Below are positions 56,878-64,000 of a stretch of DNA of 64,000 nt, one piece after another. The DNA comes from Salisapilia sapeloensis (Eukaryota; Oomycota; Peronosporomycetes; Peronosporales; Salisapiliaceae): NCBI GenBank assembly GCA_023334545.1, contig JAADVB010000014.1, positions 62,001-126,000 on the forward strand, given 5' to 3'. The notes under the pieces were generated by a model. It searched no databases. It had not been told where the DNA came from and was given only the letters and a program-made list of their open reading frames with translations. A program made the position numbers and the translations under genes. How positions within the stretch are numbered: position 1 is the first letter of the stretch; each line of letters begins with the position of its first letter.

Positions 56878-57761
56878 TCAAAAGTATGTGTCTATATCTT
56901 GCGGAGGCGTTATCAGGTGCACATGGATCGATTGTGCCTGGTAGGTCGCGTCTAAGTGCTCGTGCGGTACCTCTTTGATGGTAAAGTGGTTTTGCAGCAA
57001 GATAGCAAAGAACGAAGATCCTCGGTCGCCAGCGAAGCGTGCTTCGTGTGCGGAGATAATGACGGTGTTGGGTTGACTCAAGCTTTGGATGGTAGTCGCA
57101 AGCTGTTTCGACGTTGTTTCATCCCCGTACACCAGATCCGAGCACAGGATAACATCGAATGGTTCCTTGAATTGATCTAGATAATCGCTTTCACCCCACA
57201 TGAGACACTGCGCCTGCATATGTGTATCATGTGCAAACAGCTTGATGTTTTCCTCCACGTTCGCGCGTATCCAAGGCACGGCCTCTTCCTACAGGCATCA
57301 ATGAGCATATTGTCGAGTAATATAAGCTAGAAACGTACGAAGTCCGTGAGGACTACTTGAGCAGCTCCTAATGCACCTGCCGCCATTCCAGGTACGCCGA
57401 TACCACAGCCCAACTCGATAACTCGCTTGCCCTTAAAGTAGTCAAGATTGAAATACTCGACACACGCGAGAAACTTGGCCAACACCAATGCGCAGTCCCA
57501 CACTTTTGCTTGCTGCCCTTGCTTTTCTTTAAATATAAGCTCGACTCCATCATGTAGCTGCAATTTGCCATAACGCACATCGTCCGTATCGTTTCCAGTC
57601 ACGTGGCTCTGTCTTGCCCGTAGTCCCCATGACCGTTCGGTATACTGCTTTAGCAGTTCGTTTGCTTCGGCCTGCTTTCGCTGCTGCTCCTCCGAGTCCT
57701 CAAATAAGTTCTCTGCAGCTATGCGACTGAAAAAGTCTTCCTCATCACTGCTGTCGGACAT
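56878..57761 (-). CDS. METTL21-type protein lysine methyltransferase
   Basis: Exons 57761-57339 and 57288-56878 give 277 residues. The class I AdoMet motif is VIELGCGIGVPGMAAG; the family post-motif is CSDLVYGD, and HEARF lies in the last third. This group methylates lysines of chaperones, elongation factors or similar targets; the target here is unknown. The acidic head (MSDSSDEEDFF) starts at 57761; an earlier ATG at 57824 overlaps the divergent DPH7 leader and adds unconserved sequence. It is tandem with ALKBH7 and separated by 106 bp. Confidence 0.85.
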
Positions 57762-57847
57762 TGGTCTTATGGCGATAGAACGAATATGAAAACGAATACA
57801 TGATGATGGCTGGACGGCATCCATCCGCTAACTTCAAAGGAAGCAGC

Positions 57848-58897
57848 ATGACCGAGACGATCGCTACTTTTGATACGATCGAGACGGCGGACTGTGTCGA
57901 GGCATGTCCCATTGTCAACTACGAATCCACGATGATTGCAGCTACCTATCAGCTCCACAAGGGTCAAGGTGAAGCGTCGGACATTCGTTCCGGTACGCTC
58001 CAGCGGTATGAAGTGGCTTACGACAGCGACGATGCCGTATCGGTGCAACATGCAGAAACGATCAAGACTGAAAGTGGTGTGTTTGATATTAAATGGTGTC
58101 CTACGATGCTATCTGCACGCCCGACGATCGTCGCAGCGACTGCTTCGGGGGCTTTGGAAATGTACAGCTTACAGGATGATCATAAGCTATCGCGAACGTG
58201 CATCACTGTAGCGAAGGAAGATTCGATGTGTCTATCTCTCGACTGGAGTAACCGTGTCGACAAGTCGCTCGATCCGTCAATTAGCGTCAGCCACTCGGAC
58301 GGGTATCTCTCCATGTGGCGCATACAGGATGCAGAGTTACGAGAAGTACGTCGATGGCAAGCACACGAGCTCTTCGGGAGTCCAATCGAGGCCTGGATCA
58401 CAGCCTTTCACTGTCATGATCCGAACATACTGTACTCTGGCGCTGACGACGCCTGCCTGAAAGGCTGGGATGAGCGCATGCCAGACGTGCCGACGTTCCA
58501 GAACCGACGTCAGCACACAATGGGTGTGTGCAGTATCCAATCGCATCCGCATCAAGAGCACACATTGGCGGTTGGTAGCTACGATGAGAGTATAAGTATC
58601 TGGGATACGCGATCCATGAAGACGCCAGTGGCTACAGCGTCGACTGGTGGAGGCGTGTGGCGATTGAAGTGGCATCCACGAAAGCAAGAGCAGTTGCTCG
58701 CTGCGTGCATGCACAACAATTTCCAGATTTTGGATGTCGACAATGAAATGCAAGTGGTGAGTCAACACGACGGCCATGATTCATTGGCATACGGCGTCGA
58801 CTGGTGGCAGCACCCATCCTCCTTAAGCTCTCCTCGACCGGTCGTCGGCAGCGCGTCCTTCTACGATCATCGCTTCCAGCTCTGGCGATCTTGTTGA
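57848..58897 (+). CDS. DPH7: DPH7-type WD40 protein, diphthine methylesterase
   Basis: DPH7 removes the methyl ester during synthesis of diphthamide on elongation factor 2. A single exon of 349 residues. The conserved head TADCVEACP starts soon after the ATG at 57848; the alternative ATG at 57800 adds 16 unconserved residues. WD-type blades are visible (GALEMYSLQDDHKLS, DGYLSMWRIQDAELREV, DESISIWDTRSM) and the late family block is SLAYGVDWWQHP, with FYDHRFQLWRS at the end. The gene is divergent from the methyltransferase, 86 bp between ATGs. Confidence 0.85.
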   Translation: MTETIATFDTIETADCVEACPIVNYESTMIAATYQLHKGQGEASDIRSGTLQRYEVAYDSDDAVSVQHAETIKTESGVFDIKWCPTMLSARPTIVAATASGALEMYSLQDDHKLSRTCITVAKEDSMCLSLDWSNRVDKSLDPSISVSHSDGYLSMWRIQDAELREVRRWQAHELFGSPIEAWITAFHCHDPNILYSGADDACLKGWDERMPDVPTFQNRRQHTMGVCSIQSHPHQEHTLAVGSYDESISIWDTRSMKTPVATASTGGGVWRLKWHPRKQEQLLAACMHNNFQILDVDNEMQVVSQHDGHDSLAYGVDWWQHPSSLSSPRPVVGSASFYDHRFQLWRSC

Positions 58898-58972
58898 ACT
58901 TGCGTCGCCCCGTCCCTTCTTTCTTTCCAGTAGCTTTCATTTCCTAAAAATAGTACAGAGCGTAAAGAGGCC

Positions 58973-59167
58973 ATGGCGATTGCAGTGCACGCGAGAAAGC
59001 TCAAGTCGCTGACTGGATGGCCGGTCGGTCCACTCTTACTAGTCCCGCTGACCTTGTCATCCTTCGTGTTCCTCCGCCAGCCATCTCGACGACGCTTTCA
59101 GCCAAGAAAGTTGCATGTTGCGTTGGAGGAAGAGCACGGCCGTAAACCGTGGAGAGGAACTCGTTGA
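58973..59167 (+). CDS. Small single-membrane-span protein, 64 residues
   Basis: ATG in a good context (gccATGgcg) with a clean 64-codon frame. A basic N-terminus (HARKLKSLTGW) leads into one hydrophobic segment (PVGPLLLVPLTLSSFVFL) and a Arg/Lys-rich tail (RRRFQPRKLHVALEEEH). The layout suits a small inner-mitochondrial or ER membrane subunit, but I recognise no family. It stands alone between DPH7 and the bZIP gene in the same direction. Length makes chance possible. Confidence 0.4.
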   Translation: MAIAVHARKLKSLTGWPVGPLLLVPLTLSSFVFLRQPSRRRFQPRKLHVALEEEHGRKPWRGTR

Positions 59168-59338
59168 AGTAGGAAGAAAGGACATCGTAAGAGGCAAATA
59201 TATAGAGTAAAATTTAGCCACTCCGATCCTCGTGGACGTCACCTGACCAGGTCGAAGCCCGAACCACCAAAATTCCGTCCAATCACTTGCCGTCGGTTTC
59301 GCATTTTCTCCTGGCGGATAATAAAGTCGAATAGCAAG

Positions 59339-60679
59339 ATGGACATGCCCCATTCACATACCAATTTGCATACTCCCGAGCACCCGAGTGCACGGAGTTC
59401 AAGTTCGTCTGTCCACAGGGAGGCTTACCCCTTTAGCTACCACCCAACGACTTCCTCCATTGCAAGCTCCATGCTGGCGATGCGAAGCAGCCCACCCGAA
59501 ATGCTGCATGTACCGCCGAATGGCCCAGCGCCCAAGTCGGACCGGAAGATGAAGCGAGAAGAAGCGCCGGTCTCGCCTCCGGCAGCTAAGAGGTCCAAGG
59601 TGTCTCGCGAACGGCAGCTCAAGATCAACGCTGCGTCTCGTCGATGTCGGAAGAAGCAAAAGCTTGAGCTCCAGTTCTTGCGTACACATGTGGTGGAGCT
59701 GCAGCAGGCCATCCAGGACGAAGTCGACGCTTTGAAGACGTCGCTAAACCCTCAGCAGCGTATTGCTCAGTTGGAGACGTTGCTTCATAATAGTCAGCAG
59801 AAAGTGGAGGAGATGAGCTCAGGCATGAGGCCACCGAAGAAAGCGACTTCGCCTCGTGAATCGAGCGACGACGAAACGTCCTCGAACGGAGAGTTCAAGC
59901 TGTCGGAGCAACGTCAGCAGCATCTACTCAAAATTGCCGACTTTGTCCGTGTGAACATGAGCATGGAAAGCCAGAGCTTTAGTCCGGAAGTCATCTCGTG
60001 CCTGCCGATCGAGATGGACGGGTGGCAACTGCGGCTGGCCATTACCGCCAAGAACTATACGATCCACAACACCAAGTTCTTCCCCTGCCGAGTGCAAGAC
60101 CTGTACAACTTTTGCTGGGAGACCAACGTCCGGCAAAAGCAAAGTGTTCTATCGAACACGGAAGCGCACTGCATCGTCACACCACTAAGGGAAGACGTCG
60201 CGCACGTGGTCTCCAAGACTATTGGCAAGTGGTCGTTGGAGGTACATGGCGTCGCCCACGTGAGCTACAATAGTGTCGTGTGTCGATCCTACCTTCCGTC
60301 CGACCCGACGACTGCGATCATCTGCCAGCAGAGTGTCCTGGACGAACAGGACTTGCACGATGAGAATACGATCCCATGGCTGTTCAAGCGGTGGGTCGTC
60401 TTCCGACCCACCACCGTCGATGGTATAGAGGGCACGCATGTGGAAGCGTATCGTACGGCCAGCTACGCGACGGGCAAGCTCATCTACAAGGACGAAAACG
60501 CGTACGACAGCTTCTGTGAACACCTGATCCGTCGATATGCGGAGTCGAATGCGTTACTAGAGAAGGAGATGGCCAAGGATTCTCGCTTCCAGCACATAGC
60601 GCACGACCTCCCAGATGCGAATGAAGCGCATGATGAGTCCGTGTCTGCGCACATGGTCAAAGATCTCTTGCTCTTCTAA
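59339..60679 (+). CDS. bZIP transcription factor with C-terminal START-like domain
   Basis: 446 residues, single exon, ATG at 59339. A Ser/Pro-rich head with a Lys/Arg patch (AAKRSKV) precedes the basic region at about 88-110 (RQLKINAASRRCRKKQKLE) and a leucine-type zipper helix (LRTHVVELQQAIQDEV). If aligned on the RRCR core, the Asn that normally contacts DNA is replaced by Ile. Non-standard residues there are known in oomycete bZIPs. The C-terminal half (about 200-430) looks like the START-related domain often fused to oomycete bZIPs (LPIEMDGWQLRLAI, LPSDPTTAIICQQS). It is a nuclear regulator of unknown target. Confidence 0.85.
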   Translation: MDMPHSHTNLHTPEHPSARSSSSSVHREAYPFSYHPTTSSIASSMLAMRSSPPEMLHVPPNGPAPKSDRKMKREEAPVSPPAAKRSKVSRERQLKINAASRRCRKKQKLELQFLRTHVVELQQAIQDEVDALKTSLNPQQRIAQLETLLHNSQQKVEEMSSGMRPPKKATSPRESSDDETSSNGEFKLSEQRQQHLLKIADFVRVNMSMESQSFSPEVISCLPIEMDGWQLRLAITAKNYTIHNTKFFPCRVQDLYNFCWETNVRQKQSVLSNTEAHCIVTPLREDVAHVVSKTIGKWSLEVHGVAHVSYNSVVCRSYLPSDPTTAIICQQSVLDEQDLHDENTIPWLFKRWVVFRPTTVDGIEGTHVEAYRTASYATGKLIYKDENAYDSFCEHLIRRYAESNALLEKEMAKDSRFQHIAHDLPDANEAHDESVSAHMVKDLLLF

Positions 60680-60722
60680 ACTATATGTATACATGTACTT
60701 GCTTCCAAAACCAGACTCTATT

Positions 60723-63410
60723 TTAATTGTACAGGTGCTTGTTCCGTGGACGCGGCGTTGGGTTCCACGTCACGTCGAACGGTCGGGCCTGCTGCTGTTT
60801 GCTTGGGTCTAACGACGCTTCGTCGGCGATGATGTTCGCAAAGTACTCAGTCGCGGCGGTATCCTGTACGCGACTCACTGGCTCATCCTCTTCTTCAACT
60901 TCCTCCTCGTCGTCCGTACCGAGCTGAAGGTACTTGTAGTCGAACTCGACTTCTTCGTCGTCGTCTTCCTCTTCCTCCCCCACTGGTTGCGGCGGTGGTA
61001 TGGTTGGGTGGCTCCTGACGTACCGTTGCTTGGCGCTGTCGAACTCAACTTCTTCCTCCGTCGGCTGGCGTCGACTCTTCCGGTGCTTGAGGTAGTTATT
61101 TAGCCCATCAACGACCTGTGCTGCCTGGTCAAAGCTCTGGAACTGGAACTCGACGCGGCCATTCGTGACGAGGACACCAGGGGGAACGGCATTCGACATA
61201 CGTGCCTCTAGTCCTTCCGCACGCAAGATGTCGTTGATCTGAGCTAAGAGGTCGCCCATCTTGGTAGCGAACGGGATGCTCTGGATGGAAATCGTGCATC
61301 GTCGTTCTGGGAGGGACGAGAAGACTGCTCGCTGTTCTTTCCATCCGCTCATCATGACACCAAAGATCCTGAGCGATTGTTGTAGCGCTCTGTTCCGTTG
61401 GTCTACCGTGGCAAACTCTACGAGTGCTTCGTGAGCAGTCTTGGTGTCACTCGCATTCACGTTCGTCTTCTTGATAGGTGTCTTGGTGCTCCGTCGCTTC
61501 TTGCTATTCGCTTCTCCGTCAAGGGATTCATAGTCAAGACCTTCGACGCCGTAGATACTGGATCCTTCGTCCGCACCACTGTCCTGCTCTGGAGCACCGT
61601 CGCGTGGTCTGGAGAAGAGGAAGCTGCGCTCGACAGTCCCAATGTGCGAGAGAGATCGCTGCAGATACTGGGACGTGACACCGAACGGCAAGTTGCGATA
61701 GAAGACACATCGGTCCGAGTGCCACTTGGCAGCCAAGTTCTCTCGTCCCTTGTCGTTGACAGCCACGACCTCTGCTTTTTCTCGTAATAGTTTTCGAGAA
61801 TGTCGCAGACGTACTCGGCAGATCGTGAGCGTTTCAACTGATAAATGTGGGTAGATCTCTTCAAACGTAGGCATGATGACGTTCGCATATAGCGGTGGGA
61901 GCATTGCTCGAACGTCTTCCACGAATGTCTGACCGAATGTCTTTTTATTCGGTCGCCACGCGAGTTTATACCGGATGAGGCGACTGAAGAAGGCATGATA
62001 CTCTCGTTCGTCCAATAAAGACACAATGTTCCATGCAGTCGTAATCACTTGTTCGCGTTGAATCGGCGTCAGTTTCTTACTCACAGACGTCTCGGGGTCG
62101 ATGTCGTCGAGGTCAGGAATCAAAATGTGGCCGACACGCATACGGGCCTCAAGGAACCCTCGGACGATGGCTTCGTGGCGAAGTTGATGGTGCTCCACAG
62201 CCGTCTCAGCTGCTTCCGACTCAAAGTCCTCATAGCTAGCGTTTCCGCCTGACAGGAACGGTACGAGACGAGAGAGGACGGATTCATGCAGCTCTGACGG
62301 GAAGGCGGTTTGGACGTTACTGACCATTTCTTGGAAGATCATCCGGTGCAGTTTTGAAGTGCGAACGGATGCGAGCATTGCCACCAGCATACGTGTAATG
62401 GTTTCGTCATCCAGCTGCGTTCGGAACTGCGCTGCGAGCTGCTGCGTCTGAGCGAGGAGCATTCGAAAGTCAATTCTGTCGTTTTCGAGATTGAATTCGT
62501 CCCACTCGGCATCCAGAGGAGACTTGTCGTCCTCGGCTTGCGTCTGATCGAGGCCCATCATTTCCGCATATGCTCCGTACCCCTCAGCATCCAGAACTCT
62601 TCGAAAGTCGCTCTTCACCTGCGTCAATGTCGTTCGCTTCATACCTCTAGCTGGACCGGACACGAGCTGTCGATGCATCAGCTTCAGCGAATTAAGACAG
62701 GCGAGACGACAGTAGCAGATGACAATGCCGATGAACGTCGGGTCTCGCGCCAACTCTGGGTGGAGGACCATAATGTCCGGGACTTCTGGCGTTTCATCTT
62801 GGTCATACACCTTCTCTAAACTTTCGATCGCGCGCTTTGACTCAGCTTCCAATTCGTCAATGACTTCATCTTTGCCAGATAAGAACGCTAGTAGGTACTC
62901 GTACTCCTTTTGATGCGCAGGGCCGAACTTGGCTTGCAAAGACTCTAGAAACCGTTTGTACGACACTGGCGTCACTTTAGGATACGTTGCGTACTGTGTC
63001 ACTCGCTGTGCGATGCGACCTACGTCTACCTCTGTCATCGAGTGACGCAGTATGGCGAGCACACGCTCTGCTTTCTTGGTCGCATCGGCACGACTTTCTT
63101 CCCGGAGCTCTGAAAAGTCGACTTGTTCACCAGCTATAGCTGTATGTCCGAGTCGCTGGCCAGTAAAATCCACGTCTGCACGCACTGAGGTCTCTTCCTT
63201 GTCTTCTTCAAACTCATTCTCCAGCACAGTCGTACTCGCAGCACTTTCATCCGGCAGGAGACTCGGCCGAGCACCATTCAATTGCGATTCGTGACCAGTT
63301 GAAAGCAATCGAATGAGTTGCTGCGCTTGTCTAGACGGCAGCTTGTCTGTCAGAAGACGCTGCTTGGCTGCAGCACGCACAAGCGCGACGGAACGAGTGC
63401 GTAGAGGCAT
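60723..63410 (-). CDS. RRM-domain RNA-binding protein, probably mitochondrial
   Basis: 895 residues from the ATG at 63410. The N-terminus MPLRTRSVALVRAAAKQRLL is an Arg-rich amphipathic stretch that fits a mitochondrial presequence. A long helical middle follows, then an RRM-like unit (CVFYRNLPFGVTSQYLQRS...HEALVEFATVDQRNRAL) and a second RRM-like strand set (CTISIQSIPFATKMGDLLAQ). The C-terminus is very acidic (GEEEEDDDEEVEFDYK). The frame is open to 63518 and another ATG is at 63503, but that leaves only 24 bp to the divergent SPATA4 ATG, so 63410 is favoured. The family is not recognised beyond RRM. It is convergent with the bZIP gene, 43 bp apart. Confidence 0.75.
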   Translation of the reverse strand: MPLRTRSVALVRAAAKQRLLTDKLPSRQAQQLIRLLSTGHESQLNGARPSLLPDESAASTTVLENEFEEDKEETSVRADVDFTGQRLGHTAIAGEQVDFSELREESRADATKKAERVLAILRHSMTEVDVGRIAQRVTQYATYPKVTPVSYKRFLESLQAKFGPAHQKEYEYLLAFLSGKDEVIDELEAESKRAIESLEKVYDQDETPEVPDIMVLHPELARDPTFIGIVICYCRLACLNSLKLMHRQLVSGPARGMKRTTLTQVKSDFRRVLDAEGYGAYAEMMGLDQTQAEDDKSPLDAEWDEFNLENDRIDFRMLLAQTQQLAAQFRTQLDDETITRMLVAMLASVRTSKLHRMIFQEMVSNVQTAFPSELHESVLSRLVPFLSGGNASYEDFESEAAETAVEHHQLRHEAIVRGFLEARMRVGHILIPDLDDIDPETSVSKKLTPIQREQVITTAWNIVSLLDEREYHAFFSRLIRYKLAWRPNKKTFGQTFVEDVRAMLPPLYANVIMPTFEEIYPHLSVETLTICRVRLRHSRKLLREKAEVVAVNDKGRENLAAKWHSDRCVFYRNLPFGVTSQYLQRSLSHIGTVERSFLFSRPRDGAPEQDSGADEGSSIYGVEGLDYESLDGEANSKKRRSTKTPIKKTNVNASDTKTAHEALVEFATVDQRNRALQQSLRIFGVMMSGWKEQRAVFSSLPERRCTISIQSIPFATKMGDLLAQINDILRAEGLEARMSNAVPPGVLVTNGRVEFQFQSFDQAAQVVDGLNNYLKHRKSRRQPTEEEVEFDSAKQRYVRSHPTIPPPQPVGEEEEDDDEEVEFDYKYLQLGTDDEEEVEEEDEPVSRVQDTAATEYFANIIADEASLDPSKQQQARPFDVTWNPTPRPRNKHLYN

Positions 63411-63527
63411 GGACGAGCTCTTGCTACACGACCTCGAAGTTTGATCTGGTTTGGTTGGTGCGTGACGGTTGTTCCTAACGGATGAGTTAACGGGTACGAT
63501 CATGAGAGGTCGTTTCAAACTTCAAAC

Positions 63528-64000
63528 ATGGCCGCGAACCAGCTCAACCGAGAGCTCCTGCGGTGGATCCAGAGTCTAGACTTGGCGTATTCTATCAAGA
63601 ACGTAAAGAGGTAGAGATTATTGCATTAGGTATTTAGTGACTTGGATTTGATCGAAACTGTATAGAGATTTTTCCAATGGGTTTCTGATTGCTGAAGTGA
63701 TCTCCCGATACTACAAGGACGTCAGTATGCATTCGTATGACAATGGAATCGGGATCAAGGCGAAGAAGGATAATTGGGACCAGCTCTCCAAGCTCTTTGC
63801 ACGAGCACCGGATCTAGAGGTTCTGAATAATAAGGCTGATATCGACGCTATCATCCATTGTCAAAATGGAGCCGCTGTGCTCTTTTTAACCAAGCTCTAC
63901 CAATGCCTTACGAAACGATCCATCCAGCCTCCACCAGCCACTGCTTCTGTTGAATCTGCTCCGAATGGAGCTCCATCCGTTATAAGCTCCGGTAATAGTC
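63528..64000 (+). CDS. SPATA4: SPATA4-like calponin-homology flagellar protein, 3' end missing
   Basis: Exon 1 is 63528-63610 and exon 2 begins at 63666 and runs off the right edge. The start ELLRWIQSLDLAYSIKNVKR, RDFSNGFLIAEVISRYY and KDNWDQLSKLFAR match the N-terminal CH-like domain of SPATA4/SPEF-type proteins, which act on flagellar microtubules. About 139 residues are in view; a Pro/Ser linker starts near 63925. The domain ends with the family IIHCQNGAAVLFLTKLYQCL helix. The third flagellar-type gene of the window. Confidence 0.85.

Overview
This is eukaryotic nuclear DNA, almost certainly from an oomycete (Phytophthora or downy-mildew type). The reasons are: very compact gene spacing, with convergent stop codons often only 40-90 bp apart; short GT-AG introns of roughly 40-95 bp in most genes, with a longer one of about 280 bp; an initiator plus flanking promoter element of the oomycete type at 9825-9840; mitochondrial, cilium and WD40 genes of ordinary eukaryotic type; and oomycete-style kinase and membrane-protein architectures. 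Four genes point to a flagellated (zoospore-forming) lineage: CFAP69, LRRC56 and a SPATA4-like gene, plus a kinesin. I see no bacterial operons, rRNA, tRNA, CRISPR array, retroelement or virus.

Layout. 1-9785 (minus): a giant RME-8/DNAJC13 endosomal protein running off the left edge, divergent from an NPF-motif acidic repeat protein (10130-13373). 13414-15464: SPT4 and complex III core protein QCR2, divergent. 15465-17227: a long gap with no supportable gene. 17228-23791: PH-CaM-kinase-EF-hand protein, CFAP69, REX1-B-domain protein. 24509-31178: LRR membrane protein, purple acid phosphatase, multi-TM WW-domain protein. 31284-38500: URB2 and a kinesin, divergent. 38549-44428: GNAT acetyltransferase, heat-shock factor, eIF5A-C-domain-like protein, proline-rich protein, mitochondrial ornithine acetyltransferase. 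44522-50526: LRRC56, IWR1/SLC7A6OS with ankyrin insertion, unknown 544-residue protein. 51684-55783: HSP10, CHORD protein, PRL phosphatase, acylated TKL pseudokinase. 55869-64000: ALKBH7, a METTL21-type methyltransferase, DPH7, a 64-residue membrane protein, an oomycete bZIP factor, an RRM protein (probably mitochondrial), and the start of a SPATA4-like gene.

How the genes work together. No metabolic cluster is present; this is a housekeeping segment. Themes recur: mitochondria (QCR2, ArgJ, HSP10, ALKBH7, perhaps the RRM protein), flagellum (CFAP69, LRRC56, SPATA4, perhaps the kinesin), transcription and translation (SPT4, IWR1, HSF, bZIP, URB2, DPH7, eIF5A-like), chaperones (HSP10, CHORD, HSF as regulator) and endosomes (RME-8 plus its NPF-containing neighbour). 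The most striking observations are an RME-8 whose J domain has lost HPD, a shared APPKSI-type tail motif in the two divergent neighbours, a myristoylation-signal TKL protein with HGH instead of HRD, an HSP10 whose first coding exon is only the ATG, a frame conflict in the acid phosphatase, and a splice-donor preference for GTACGT rather than GTAAGT.

Exon limits were placed by hand from reading frame, GT/AG sites and family conservation. They are predictions, not transcript evidence.
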